Below, one piece after another: positions 12,346 to 25,611 of a stretch of 64,000 bases of DNA. Every line of letters starts with the position of its first letter. Position 1 is the first letter of the stretch. The DNA lies in NCBI RefSeq assembly GCF_000699445.3, contig NC_067197.1, positions 31,541,809-31,605,808 on the forward strand. The letters run 5' to 3'. Made by a program: the position numbers and the translations under genes. Below the pieces are notes generated by a model that saw only the letters and a list, made by a program, of their open reading frames with translations, made no database searches and was not told the DNA's origin. Source of the stretch: Schistosoma haematobium. Lineage: Eukaryota; Platyhelminthes; Trematoda; Strigeidida; Schistosomatidae.

Positions 12346-12501
12346 GTAAATGTGAACAATGATAATGAAGAAACTCAGTATCATATGATATGATCACTTC
12401 TCGATGACAATAAGTGTTTTTGTTAATCGTAATACCTGCACAAAATGGACAAGTGAATTTATTAATAGCTTAAAAAATCATTGATAATTTACAAATGTAT
12501 T

Positions 12502-12592
12502 AAACGTTAAATTGTCAGTCAGTCAGTCAGTAACAACGTAGAACTTCGTACTTACGTACATCAGTTCGAGTTGTCACACAAACGTTAAATTG
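12502..12592 (-). mobile_element. 65-bp 5'-truncated LINE 3' end with 13-bp target-site duplication
   Basis: The insert at 12515-12579 is flanked by perfect direct repeats AAACGTTAAATTG (12502-12514 and 12580-12592). On the minus strand it ends in a tetranucleotide (CTGA)n tail, the form of 3' end typical of some non-LTR elements. Boundaries are exact because of the duplication; the parent family is not named. Confidence 0.85.
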
Positions 12593-15500
12593 ACATTGTT
12601 ATAAATATTTTCCTGTTTGTTTCCCTATTCATTGTTTATTAAAAAGATATATACAAGGTTTAATTTATTTATATAAAACATATGATGGACGATGAATTTG
12701 TGACGTGATCAGTATAGAGCTATATCAACTGAAAAACAAATACTATTAATAGTTAAGAGTTTTCATTAAAACTTTTGTTCATAAAGAACAAAGAAAGTAA
12801 AGCCTTGGAAAGCACGAAACAATATGAAAATTTTTGAGGATGATATGTAAGGAATACGTGTAAATTGCTGAGTTTAAGTTTATTTTTTTGGCCGTAAACC
12901 AGTTATGTAACCTTCTAATATTTCGGTTTATTTAGGTAATGGACTGAAAACATAGCAGCATTAGACAACATTTCCTTCTTTAAAATAGACTAGTCACTAT
13001 ACCACAAACATGATATAAACAAGGTTCTAAACTAAAGACTATAAGTGATACAGTGAGTAAGTTACATTTAAGCGAGTCTATTATCACTCAATGCTTCATA
13101 TTTCCTTCAGTATAGAGTTCCATTTCAAGAAGTAATATCTGTCTGTCAGCTGATGTGAGCCTATAATGTACAGATTAACTAAATTTACGCTCAGAGAAAT
13201 AGAATTACTGTTGTCGAAATGACGTGGTTTGAATACTAGTGCTAGACAATAGCGTGAAAAATGCAGAATTATCGCAGGGATTTATGTCGAATAAAAGCAG
13301 AACAATAAAAACAGTAGGCAGACGACATTTTGTCAATAAGACTACTAAATAACATAAGAAATATACATAACCTTTTACCATAGAAGCAACTTAAATTTGC
13401 TTAACAAATGACAGTAACATTACTTATGACTGGTACTTCACAGTAAGAATTAGGATGATATACTAACTTTTTAGGGAAGAATAATATTAAATTATTGCTT
13501 TCTGAATAATTAATACTGGACTATAATTTTCATGATGATTACAATGAACAGAAAATAGTTCCTTCTAAGGTTTAACATAGTAGACAGAATGTAGCTAACA
13601 TTGGAATCCAAAACAAGCGTTTCTCTCTGTTTAGCACTTGACAGTTGAATGTAGCTTTACCCCAAATTTAATGTTTACCTAGAGACTTTAACTCAGTAGT
13701 TTTGGCTGTAAATGTTGATATGTTTTCCTCTTAGGTTCTGTGTCTAGATAGCTACTCATTTGTAAAACAGCTATGAATTTTGGTTTGTTACAGTTTGAAT
13801 TACTTAGTTTCAGGATTATTTAGTCAGCATCTCATGACGAAAGCATTTAAATATTATACGTATAAAAAGTGTCAAAAACTATTATTCTTTAATTATGATT
13901 GCATTCTTGTACGTATGATAAACTTGATTAGTATTTTCTTTGTATATATATTAGAATACGCTTGCACATAAATAAATATTGCGAAATTTAAAAGTACTCT
14001 ATCATAAGTTTACTTAAATTTGTTCGAAAATACAATGAAACGGTGAAATATTTTACTGCAACTTGTAATAGTCTAGATAGTCAACATATTTTGTAATCAG
14101 ATTTCATATGTAAACCAATCGATAGTCAAGTCATTTGTGTGAAATTTCAAGGAAAACCTACCAAAACGTTCCGTGTGCAAAAACAGTTCATTATATGTGA
14201 ACGTTTGCAACATAAGTGAACCACAGAATATATTGTACTACTCTATTACAAAATGTGCACCAACTATTCTGACAAGAATAGTTTTTCATGATATTTCTTC
14301 AAGGTCATAGATATACAGCTGATCCTTGATCTAATTTTTCCCCACTATGATGACCAAAGCAAGGATTTTTTCTTAGTTCATTCTACTTTATGATACACTA
14401 ATATTTTTTAGGAGATCTGACACATTTACTCAGTGGATATATTCTCAATATTGGAAGGTTGAAAAATAAATTGTAATAACAGTTTACTGATTAATTCGGT
14501 ATGTACACTCACAAAACAGAATAGTTCACAGTTATCAGCACCAAAACTATATTTTATCAACGTGAAAAACACACACACAATTGAATAAAACACTTATCTC
14601 TTCTCACTTTTTTGTACAAGTGAATCATCCTGTTACTTTTGTTCTTAGTTTTCAGTTTCAGATAGTAACCATATATTGTTTTATAGTGAGTACGAACGAA
14701 TAATGAATAATCTTATGTTTCATTTTATATTTATGTAAACTAATTATGTGATTATGTATGTATCTACTAAAGAAAAGTCATAACACCATCTCTAGTAACT
14801 TATTCGAACACAATGTTAATCTTCACAAAACAAATGAGTCACTTTTAAAGAGTTCAAATAAATTTCAAAAACAAAAACAATCACATATATAGGAAAAAAC
14901 GATTTTGTGATGCTGGATTTAATTGATTATTCAAAAAATATGCACATTTTGTGCTTGATACACTTAAGATGATTTCTATAGTTAATCTATATAAGCACCT
15001 AGGTAATTTGTGAAGATATAATAATAATAATATTTAGCTATACCTGGATTCATTGTTATTGTATAATATATGACTATGAGTAAAATCGCTAGCTGGAACT
15101 CACTATATATTATCGTTTGTTCAAGTTTACAATAAAACTTATTCTTGAGATGTGCCTTTCTCAAACTACTTTGTGCACACTGATAGATGAGTATAATCTA
15201 ATAGGCAGTTAATAGATTTATTTTTGAGAAAGTCATTTAAAAATTAATTAAGTTTTCACAGGATAACATGATTCATCCAAGTGATTACGGCTTATAATTC
15301 TTTAAATTGATTAAGCTGGTCATTAGTAGTGGTTTCATTTGAAAAGGGAGTTTTACAAATACTTTTATATTTGTTCGAAGTAAGGGTATATTGGTATAAA
15401 GTTTGACACATCTTACAAATAAATTATGAAATGTTAGCTTTCAAAAATCAAGTAAAGATTAACTAAAAGGTTTCTTTTAATTTCATTAATGCGGAAGAAG

Positions 15501-15892
15501 GATGAGAACTTATAGTTTACGAAGGTTCATGTTAAATATTATATTCAGGATATGGGTTTTGCTTATCTATCTAGTTAAAGCGTATGAAAATTAATTAAAA
15601 GTACTCTGAATCTAATTTTTTTATGATGTAGATATGCGAGAGTGATTGGTACCGACACTTGAATACTCACAATTTGATGATTTTTGTGGTAATTGAAATG
15701 CTTTTTCTTTACTATTCCTTCTGCCAAAACTCAAGTTATTTATGATATACTATTAATTGTTCATGCATTCAAAAAATGTTTTTGTTTGAATAAGATCGTA
15801 TATATATGAGACCGTTGAAAAATGTGAGAAAACTGAAACAATCAATACAAATAGAATAAAATTCATTCTGTTGTGCAAACCCGTGCCTATCT
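12593..15892. other. Long AT-rich stretch, no gene seen
   Basis: Short open frames only (for example 13780-13971 + and 14982-15164 -), without domain-like sequence. Confidence 0.45.
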
Positions 15893-16065
15893 GAACTCAG
15901 TGGTCAAGAGGATGACATATCAGTGTTTTAATCAAAAGGTTCTGGGTCCGGATTCCGGAGTGAGAATTAACGCTATGATGTAGTTATATCCAGCTGATGA
16001 ATCCTTCATAGGATAAAACATGAGTGCCTTGGATTCAACTCCTTCTCACCATCAGACTATGCTTA
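15893..16065 (+). mobile_element. Sm-alpha-type SINE with dead hammerhead, copy 4
   Basis: A plus-strand tRNA-like part ('CTCAGTGGTCAAGAGG' as A-box region, 'GGTTCTGGGTCCGGATTCC' as B-box region) is followed by a hammerhead of the classical Sm-alpha layout: TATCCAG, CTGATGA, ATCC / loop / GGAT, then AAAA where GAAA is required. The G12-to-A change and loss of the GTC cleavage triplet predict no activity. It belongs to a different subfamily from the other copies, which use GCACTG/CAGTGC as stem I. Confidence 0.75.
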
Positions 16066-17098
16066 AAGTACTGGTGATTTAATAGCAATACCAAGACAGT
16101 CTGCCAAGATGTACATATGATTGATTGTAGTCCTAAACATCAATAAGAAGACCCAAATAACCATTTTCAATAAACTGATTGTTCCAGCCATTAATTCATT
16201 TTCCAATAAAAATGAATTTTAGACAAATGTTATAATAAGTAGTTAAGTAACAATTACATTTCTGTCACGAATCAATTAACCAATGTACCATTTGATTCAA
16301 AATTATACAAAAATGTACCCTATTTTTTAAATACATTTACTGTTGTCCTTTTGAACTAAATCATTATCATGTGTTTCATTGTATAACTTCACTTTAAAAT
16401 CAACTAATCAATAAGAACTACCATGATAAAAATTTCGAAAAATTAAAAAAACCCATAACTATCGTAATTATTGTTTTTCTTAACATTGGATGTTTGATTA
16501 GCTGGAACCATTTCATAGATTAGAACTACACTTAATATGATCATTAACGTAGATTATGAATACATTGCTAAGTTATAGTCGCCATAGTGATAACAATAAT
16601 GTACATATAATTACATACGTATATTACTATATTCAATACAGATAATCATGAATTTATCAGAAATCTGTTTACTCAACTACATATCAATCTACTTTATATC
16701 AGAATAGTCCTATGAATAAAGCATTACTGATTAAAATTTCACATATACAACTGTTTCCAAGTACATCAGTGAAGAAAAATCTAGCAAAATAGTTTTCAAT
16801 AATTGAATTTTACACAATGATTATATCAATGAAATCAAATGAAACTGAGTATACAGGTACATTAAGGCGAAAATATTATTACATTTACAATATACGCCAT
16901 GATATATGCATTATCAAGAAATGTTTCTTGTTCAAACATCCATATCCTTCTAGAATAACAAGTTCCAATGATACATATTTAAACAGATAAAGTGTCTGGT
17001 CAACTTGGTGAAATACTTATCCATTTGTGAAGAAAAAAAAATCAATTAAAAATGTAAGTTGTGAGAAAAATTAGCTGAACTACTTTTTTCATCATAAT
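16066..17098. other. AT-rich spacer
   Basis: No feature recognised. Confidence 0.5.
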
Positions 17099-17467
17099 AT
17101 CATTAATGAATTTTGATGGAGTTTTGTTCTCTGAGCTGGATGGTTTGGTCGTGGAGCTTTCATCGTTCTTCTGAACGACATCATCAGCACAAACTTCAGA
17201 TAGAAGTGAAGTGTTCGAATTTCTCCATATGTGTTTCACAGCTTGTTCTGTGCACCTCGATGTTGATTGGTTCTTGTTGACCTTAAATTTATCATTGTTT
17301 ACTTCTTTGTTTTGGTTGTGTCTCCCATTGGTTTGATTTTTGTTCCCATATTTATGCATGGTTTTCCTGATTGGTTGATAAATTGGATTGATTTCAATAT
17401 GTTTGTTGATTGCTGATTGACCTGAGTGCCAGGCTTCTAGAAATTCTCTGGTGTTTTTGTGCTGATG
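17042..17467 (-). pseudogene. PLE protein, C-terminal fragment (end of the GIY-YIG nuclease region)
   Basis: The minus-strand frame contains 'TREFLEAWHSGQSAINKHI' followed by 'EINPIYQPIR', the block that closes the GIY-YIG endonuclease region of Penelope-like elements (REFLE.WH..., N.HI...P.Y). It then runs into a Ser, Lys and Asn-rich C-terminus that overlaps the terminal repeat and reads past the duplication into flanking DNA. The catalytic GIY and YIG residues are not present, being lost by truncation, and the frame starts within the inverted copy. It is therefore a fragment, not a gene. PLE identity is by motif recognition. Confidence 0.7.
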
Positions 17468-17574
17468 ATGTCGTTCAGAAGAACGATGAAAGCTCCACGA
17501 CCAAACCATCCAGCTCAGAGAACAAAACTCCATCAAAATCATCCACCTGAGCTACAAATCTTCTCCACCATCTC
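17112..17574. mobile_element. Penelope-like element, inverted (head-to-head) 3' fragment with 13-bp target-site duplication
   Basis: Perfect direct repeats ATCATTAATGAAT at 17099-17111 and 17575-17587 bound the 463-bp insertion. Inside, the same ~84-bp PLE terminal sequence occurs in opposite orientation at 17110-17193 and 17457-17539. The minus-strand part also encodes the C-terminal end of the PLE protein (separate entry). Such inverted, 5'-truncated copies are a known hallmark of PLE retrotransposition. Both arms contain a hammerhead-like block (CTGATGA, a 6-7 bp stem with AGAA loop, GAAA). Confidence 0.8.
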
Positions 17575-17587
17575 ATCATTAATGAAT

Positions 17588-17941
17588 ATTATTAATTGTA
17601 AATGACACGTACCTGTTCAATAGACTAATTAACTTTTATAAAAGTACATTCTATTATATATGCAATGAATATTAAATGTTCAGTAATGATTGTAGTAATA
17701 GTATTATTAATAGCAACAGTTTACATGTTAGACACTTTTTAATTGTTTCGTTTCAAACTCATATCTTTTCCCCTTTGTAATTGTAATATAATTTCTAAAT
17801 TATGCTAAAAATATGTAAATATTACTTACCAAATCAATATATATTAACAAACCCCATAATTATTAGCTTATCGCGTGTGTTTATTAATACAAATAAATGG
17901 TAATAATTTAATTTAAAAAATTCTGGAATATACCCATTACA

Positions 17942-18010
<69 letters not shown>

Positions 18011-20754
18011 GACTGTCTAGGGATCATTTACAAATGACTCATTGATGAAGTATTTCATATCTTTGAAGAATGCCGACATATTGAAACAAAAATGTCCAAT
18101 AATTTTGAAAAAAATAATGAAACAATTTACTAGTGTAATTTATTTAATAAAGGTCATATATTGGAAATATTAAAATGTATTTGTGATTTGTTTTAAATTT
18201 TATAGATATGAAAATAGGAAATGATGATAAGGATAAAAATGTTAGTCTAAGTCATTCATTGGAACATGAGTATACAACACTATGACAGTTTATTTTAAAA
18301 TATTTCTTTTATTTAAATAGAAAAATCAAATATATCACCATAATGTAATACTCATCTAGAATTTCAGTATAAGTTTAATAGTAATCTGGGTAGAACGAAT
18401 AGAACTTCACTTATTTCCAGAATGAAAGTTAAACTAATTAATATACATATCAACCTCGAACATTATTGTGTTTTGTTCACTGACAATTGTATTCATGTAC
18501 ACGTAAGTGAAGAAGATATCCACTTTTTCCTGAGACGTATTCATCACATTTGATGTATTTTAGTCTGTGGATTCTTTTGCATATGTTTATTCTTACCGTT
18601 GTGTTTCTTCAGTATTTATAAACTGAAATGAAATAACTATTTTTGTTTTGAACGATATTAATTCTAAAAGATTCTTTTTACATTTGTGACGATTTCTGGA
18701 ATATATCTCATAAATAGTAGAAATACCCATTTTTTTGTTTGGACGATTGATTTTATAATGTTGAGTCGATTAACCAGATATAGATGAATAAATTATGCGT
18801 ACATTTAGTGTTGATTTTAAACAGTGTACTTAAAGTGTAGTGTTATAGTTTGAGATTTATCAAGTGCTGAGAAAAATCAACTTTTTATGTAGCTCCAAAC
18901 AGCTAACATACAATTTTCTTTGAGTGAAATCTTTACATTTTAGGTATGATTAATTCACCCAATAACTTAGATAAAATAATTAAAGACTGAATGAATAGTT
19001 TTAGATAATTCACCAAAAACTGTATTTTTGTTGATCATGTATCATAAAGAGAACAGGAATCTTAACACCAGTTAGTGTTTTTTCTTAATGCTGATTTACA
19101 GAAAATATTAATTATTTTAATACATATAAAATATTCATTTAAACAAAAAAAAAAGCAAATTATTTTATCTAATAATTTCTTGATGAACTAGTACTTAAAG
19201 GTACATAATCGCAAATATATAACGTTTTCAACAATTGCAATCAAGAATAGGTTTGTGAACATTGGTAATTTAGTGAGAATAACCATAAATGTTTGTAGCT
19301 GTAACTTACATCGAGCTATTCCGTAATGTATAGCTCGAAATTCCAAAAGTATCAATGATCTCCGAACAAAGAAATCGTTCATAGTAACATTGATTTCAAA
19401 GGTGACAAGACTGTAGACATCTCGAAGCGAATGATTTCTGACTTTCTAAAAGGAACATTCTACTCTCCAACCTTATGGTTAGAGTTTTCAAGTCGACCAG
19501 AGTTGTACAGTAACCTAAAAGTTGTCATCGCATTTGAATACTTTTGTACACTATTTTTAAATTTATCTGATCATACATATAGGTCTCTCGATTTCGGTTC
19601 TATCCAACAACGATTCAAGAATATTATCCGGTATGGTCGAAAAGAGGAAAAATGTGTCGAAATTAAAATGTTATGAACACAATTAATTCGATCGAAGCAG
19701 ATTCGACACTCTAAAACTACCTACTGTGTAAATAAGAAATCTACGAAGAACAGCGAGTTACGATTTTATGACTTTTTATGTCTTGAAAATTTTTTTAGTA
19801 AAACCAGTACTGTGAAAACAAAAAAAGCCTGCTCATTATTTTATATGATCTTAACGTCTAGTTTTCTAGTCTTTCTCCCTCTTCTTCTATAGCGACCTTT
19901 TACCTCTAACCGATATGTTTTTTTCTATACATCATTTAATAGTATTTTATTTATTTACGTACTCTATCGTTTTTCTTTTATACAAACCTATTTAACAGTT
20001 ATCAAACTTTACCTAAGGTTTATAACATAGTTGATGAATATCCAAGTTTTGAAATCCCCATATTCAGTTTCTGCACAAAAATCATACTTTCCTTCTATGA
20101 TCATGTTACTATTCATATTAAACATACGTTTTCATGAAATATACTAATAATTATTATTATACCTTCTTGCTAACCCTAATTTTCTTTTTGTTTTTATTTC
20201 CCAAAGAGAACAACTTCATTTTGAGATTATAATAACTATTATCAATGATTCATATTGCCTACTATATTATGCCTAAAAATTTAATAATGATTAATTATCT
20301 TATCTTTCATGAATAAAACTTAATATGTGTTTAATTATTTATTGTATAATCACCTTAAAACTTGAATTCATTACTGACATAATATGAGAAAATAAATTTT
20401 ATGCAGAAATTTCTAAAATATTTCAGTTACTAACTATAATCCATTTCATAGTTTATTAGATGGATACTAATCAAATAAATTTGACATTTAAATGAATATG
20501 TAATTAAAATAGTTTTCGTTTGTTTTTTCGCAAGACAAATTAGGTTCATGATTTATTGTAACTAACCCAAAATAAATGTGGTTAGTTCAATAAGAAAAGA
20601 TTAGAAGAATTGAGAAAACATTGTGATATTGAATGATATTTTAAAAAAAAGAATCACCGTGTTTCTTATGAATTCGATTCTATACTATGTAGAGATCATA
20701 TAGGATGTTTGATCTTATTATAAAAAATAAAAGAGGGTTATAGTTTATATAACA
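17588..20754. other. AT-rich stretch with a palindromic microsatellite
   Basis: Holds the (TAA)n(TTA)n tract at 17943-18009. A short plus-strand frame at 19431-19676 (81 codons) is not recognised and may be chance. Confidence 0.45.
17943..18009. repeat. (AAT)n(ATT)n palindromic microsatellite
   Basis: About 12 AAT units are joined directly to about 10 ATT units, so the tract is self-complementary and could extrude a hairpin. A second tract of the same form is at 63826-63880. Confidence 0.95.
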
Positions 20755-20940
20755 TGTTATAACTTGTGACCGCCGATTAGAGGGCAGTGACTTATCGATC
20801 AGACCAAGGACGAATAAAACACGTGCGAGCAATCTAGAGTCCTGATTGGCCCTGCTTCATGCTTAGCCCAGCCAGTTAAGTCCAGAGCACAAGTCTCAGT
20901 CTCTGCGATATGAATCATTATATTTCAAACATATTGAGTT
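20755..20940 (+). mobile_element. LTR-like retroelement fragment
   Basis: A GC-richer block beginning 'TGTTATAACTTGTGACCGCC' and including 'AATAAAACACG' and 'GGCCCTGCTTCATGC' stands out from its AT-rich surroundings. The TG start and the poly(A)-signal-like AATAAA suggest an LTR. No matching CA end with a duplication was found, so the right boundary is arbitrary. Confidence 0.4.
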
Positions 20941-23229
20941 TATATATTAATCAAACAGACCACAACGTACCAATAAAATATGAAACAACATTTGCACAAG
21001 AGTTAGCCAGATGTGGCTGTGAATGAGTGAGGTAGTAATTAATATACTGGGTATAACTCAAGAATGGTAAAATGTATAATAATAGTTTATAGGTCAAAAT
21101 AAAGCTTATAATAAAAGAAATATGAATATACATAGTTTAGTTACTTATTAATTATACAATAGAAATATACGTTTAGTATTGGTCCATCAATAGATCCCAA
21201 AAGTTTCCATTCATTATTCTTGTCGGGACATAACACTAACAAATTGTACAAATAGTATAATAGACATTAAATTAACCTTTTCATTAGGTTTGTAATTGTC
21301 TAATTATTTTTTTAGAAATTGACTTTTAATAATTTAATATATAAACTATATAATTTGAATGATTATAGGTATCACTTTCCTTGAAATTGTCAGAAATATC
21401 AATTACGAAAGAAAAGTTTCCAAAGACCAACAAAAATTATTCACTGAAAGTATGAATTTTCAAAATTATTCATATTAAAATTTAATATTTTAAGTAAAAC
21501 TTTGATTAGGAATATAAAACTATTTGGTTTATTTTGTTAACTTAGTGAGTCTCCAATGTTAAAGATCAAGTCATAGTATAATCTATAGTATTCGAGTATT
21601 ATGCATTTTTAATTCTTATCTTAGTACTAGTCATCCAACTCATTGATTTATGTCCATGAAATAAACTTCTATATTAAAAGCGAGAATCAGTGATCAGTAA
21701 AGTTGAATTATGTAGGGATTTAAATACATCACTGACGGAGAGTAAATAAGGAGTGTTTAATTACAAATAGAAGAAACGCACATAGCAATAGATCAGTACG
21801 GTACGTTAAGTAGCTCGACACATTTCGTACTTGCTATTTCAATGTATGCAGCCACTCTTTGTTTTACATCACCATAATTAAATAATTTTTACAGACTACA
21901 CAAAAACTACCGTAGAAACAAAAATTTTATCAAGAAAAACTGCTTCAATTGTTGTGTGATACACAGCTCAATCAGATGGTCATTTGACAAACTATCAAAA
22001 AGAATCACCAGTTAACATTATATTTATGAGGAAAATTCATAACATACTTCTATTCACTTATCTACTACATAATATCTCGTGACATTTCATAAGATTTGAC
22101 AAGGTGAACAATTATCAGAGATTCATCTCTGTCTTATCACATGTAATCATATAGCGAATAAATTGAATTTCTTGTTCGATAATATCCTGTTAATAATTTG
22201 AGTTCAGGGTATTTGGGGTTTCAGAATTACCACAATTTCCCAAAACTGAATTGGTTATGACAAAATAACATATTTTTGGTCTACAATTTAGAATGAACAA
22301 TAATTATAATAATATGTCATACCACTGTAGATTCATCTAAAATTATATTTGAAATGACTTGCTTTGAATACTGGCAATGAGTGCTTATGATTGAAGAATT
22401 AATAAGTTAAACTCAGATGATCAGGATAATTTCCAGCTAAATTTGTTCTTTTCTTTTAAAGACGTTCCTATAAAAATACATTATGCATTCTACAGCTAAA
22501 TGACACCAGGCTTTATACCATTAACATTCTGTAAGCTGCTGATAACAAATCAGAGCTATATGATTTTGAGACTTACAATAAGATCGACTGTCCATATAAC
22601 TAATTAGTCTGCGCTATATTGAATAAAACTGAATTTCAACATTGTTTCAGATGATTTGCATTATTACGTTATAAAAATTACATTTAATTAACCAATTTAC
22701 TGATTGATATATTCAGAACCAAAATCTTTATTATACAAGTATAACTGGAAATAAATCCATATTTCAACCAGGTTATGCACAAAGATCAATTTATTCTTTA
22801 TTAACACTATTAACAACTATTGTTGAAACTTAAAAACAGTACATAAACAAGTATTCACATATAAGTTATACAACAATATTAAGAAAGGTTGGAAAAGTAA
22901 TTTTAACAACCTATAGGTATTAGGTATAATTTGACTAGAAAAATTAATTGTTATCATCCGGAAAAAAAGGAACATTTTTTAGTGGTGTATAATCGTTTAA
23001 TGACAATTACACTTCATACCAAAGAAAATATGAATAGTTAACCTAATAACAGAAATGATAATGGTCTGAATAGTGAATTTCGAAATTAATGATTTCCCTT
23101 GATGATATTTATTTACAGAAGTATAGAAACAAAAATAAACGATTATTTCTATTATTCTTCATCTAAAAACGAGATTATTCTTTGATAAATACAAAATATC
23201 TGTTTACCAGAATATATATATATAAGCAG
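20941..23229. other. AT-rich stretch, no gene seen
   Basis: No feature recognised. Confidence 0.45.
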
Positions 23230-23732
23230 CATATCTACAATAGAAGATCTGGAACTCAAAACAACTGTCGACCAACACCAAGGTCAGAAATTTCAATACA
23301 AATGTCAAGACAAGTCTAATGTATAAAGTGGACACTTGGAGAACTACGAAAGCCATCATCCAGAAGATACAAGTGTTTATTAACGGTTGTCTACGTAAAA
23401 TACTTCGGATTCGTTGGCTAGATACTTTCAGCAATAACCTACTATGGGAGAGAACAAACCAGATCCCAGTGGATGAGGAAATCAAGAAGAAGCGCTGGAA
23501 GTGGATAGGACACACATTGAGGGAAGCATCCAACTGCGTCACAAGGCGATCCCCCACTTGGAATCCTCAAGGCCGAAAGAGGGGGGGAAGACCAAAGAAC
23601 ACGCCGAGAAATGGAGACAAACATAAGAATGAACGAAAATTGGATAGAAGTGGTAAAAGGGGCCCAGAATAGAGTGGGTTGGAGAATGCTTGTCGGCGGC
23701 CTATGCTCCATTGAGAGTAACAGGCGTATATA
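23230..23732 (+). pseudogene. RTE-type LINE, best-preserved C-terminal reverse transcriptase fragment
   Basis: About 150 codons of the region after the reverse transcriptase catalytic core. Blocks in order are '[20 protein letters not shown]', '[14 protein letters not shown]', '[12 protein letters not shown]', '[12 protein letters not shown]', '[15 protein letters not shown]' and the terminal 'RVGWRMLVGGLCS'. The frame is open from about 23319 to 23672, then shifts before the last block. A (TA)n tract follows the 3' end. The YADD-type catalytic motif lies upstream of the truncation point, so no activity is possible. RTE (SR2-like) assignment is by motif recognition. Confidence 0.85.
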
Positions 23733-23734
23733 AG

Positions 23735-23736
<2 letters not shown>

Positions 23737-23779
<43 letters not shown>
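23737..23779. repeat. (AT)n microsatellite at the 3' end of the RTE fragment
   Basis: Uninterrupted AT tract directly after the 'ggcgtatataagtc' end of the LINE; it may have grown from the element's own short 3' repeat. Confidence 0.9.
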
Positions 23780-23781
<2 letters not shown>

Positions 23782-24599
23782 AGGGGAATTCCATCGTAGT
23801 CAAATAATGTATTTGAAACTAATCTTATCATGAAAAATTGATTACTGGTAACTGATCTCTTGGTATATAAGACAATAAATATGATTCATAGAATTTCATG
23901 AAGTAAATACAACCTCACTTTATTTTGGAAATAAATCATATCTTCCATCTTCAGAGAATTTATTCTATCATTGAGATATATACCACACTCACTTAATGTC
24001 ATAGTTATACAAATTACCCTTGACGATAATCAGAAACTCTACATTCAACAAGCAAAACACTTCGACTTTTGATAAGCGCAATGAAAATAAAAAGATAATT
24101 AAAACGTAAAAGAACACATGATGACTATTACGGTCATAGAAATAAATTAACGTCTTTATATTGTAATCAGGTAACAATGATCACGAAACGGATTTATTTG
24201 TAGTCAGTGTCTTGCATCTATCCTAATCAACGTCCGTTGTATTATAAAATTTTAAAGAATTTATATTATATCGAAATCAACCCTTCAGAATTATTGCTTC
24301 AGATACTTCAGAAAATAGCTGTCTTGACAGTTTCGATTATGTGTTTAGTAAACTTAAAAAAGTAGTAGTAGTAGTGGTTAACTGAAACTGAAAAAAGAAG
24401 TTTAAGTTGAAAAAAATTCATATCGTCCTCAAATGCCTGCGCACTATTCATCGTTTCATCACGTCGCTGGAAATTTACTAGCTGGAAGCATTCACTTATC
24501 TTGAAAAAATAGTATCCAATAATTTTATAAAGACGACGTTTTTGTATGTTTAGTATAAGGTTATGGAAAGTTTTGAGATTTTATTGAGATCATGAACGA
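23780..24599. other. AT-rich spacer
   Basis: No feature recognised. Confidence 0.5.
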
Positions 24600-24830
24600 A
24601 AGAATGTTAGACCACCATCTAAAACCTGTGAGCACTGAACGACCGTTTCGTTTCAGCATGGGACTCCTCCAGTTCATGCACGGTTCCTCACGCTGTGTTC
24701 AAAGCCATGACCTTCAGTCTCGCGCAAGCGTTCAACCTCTAGACCACTGAGCTAGGATTCAGCGGTGGTAATGTCTAGCATCAACCAATCGACGATGTGA
24801 CGCGATCATCTCCATACGTTGGCTGATTTA
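24600..24830 (-). mobile_element. SINE (Sm-alpha-like), copy 5
   Basis: A minus-strand copy running from the 3' 'CCACCATCTAAAACCTG' through the hammerhead region, the tRNA-like segment ending 'CCACTGAGCTAGGATTC' and the leader to about 24830. The core is broken: CUGANGA has an inserted base (CTGGAGGA) and stem II is disrupted. Confidence 0.8.
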
Positions 24831-25611
24831 TTTTTTCAATGAAATACTACATGTTCAATTTTCATCACCATGAATTTCTCCTAAAAGTTTATTTACACAA
24901 ACATTTTTTACTGCATGTATCATAACACATTTATACGCTTTAATTAAGAAACTGTATCTGGTTATATTTCGTACACAGAGTTCGTTTTATCATCTTGAAG
25001 AAGGCAAGAAGAAACATTTTAGTGAAATAGTGTGAGTTCATGCTATTCTGCCAAAATCTATGCCATATTTCTTCCTAATTTGCATAGTAAACAACAGTGT
25101 TGACATCATGCGATGTAAATTTACAAGCAAACTCAGAAAAAACATTAATTAATACTGTACGGTCTGAATAATAATTGTTTATGAAATAAAGATATGGAAT
25201 GGTTTAAAATACTGTGGATAAACTGCCTAAATTAACAAACAGAAAATATTTCTGATGAGGTATTGCAAAGAAAGAGTGAATCTAAGACGAATTAATAATA
25301 ATAGTAGGCAGATAGAGTGAACGGAACACTTCTATGAGCATAAAACTCTTCACTGTTTCGAACTGTCCCAGGAAATTAATGTTGGCTAACTACAGGTTTA
25401 CGTAAAGCATTTAACTTGAGATTAAGAATACTTGCTAAGGGAGTAGAGTCAAGTCACTGGGTCACAATTGTCTTAGAAACTTGACGTGACATTATTATAG
25501 AGTAAAAAATTAATTCGATTAAGTGTCACAATTAGGTATCTGATTATTATCGAGTGCTACTGTTTGAGAAACTCAATTATTATGTGTTTATTATTTTTGA
25601 ATGAGTAGTAG
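24831..25611. other. AT-rich spacer
   Basis: No feature recognised. Confidence 0.5.

Noticed and set aside
17042..17542. 166-codon minus-strand frame as a host gene
   Set aside because: Its N-terminal part is the inverted PLE arm and its middle is a PLE protein end; the frame is a by-product of the head-to-head insertion.
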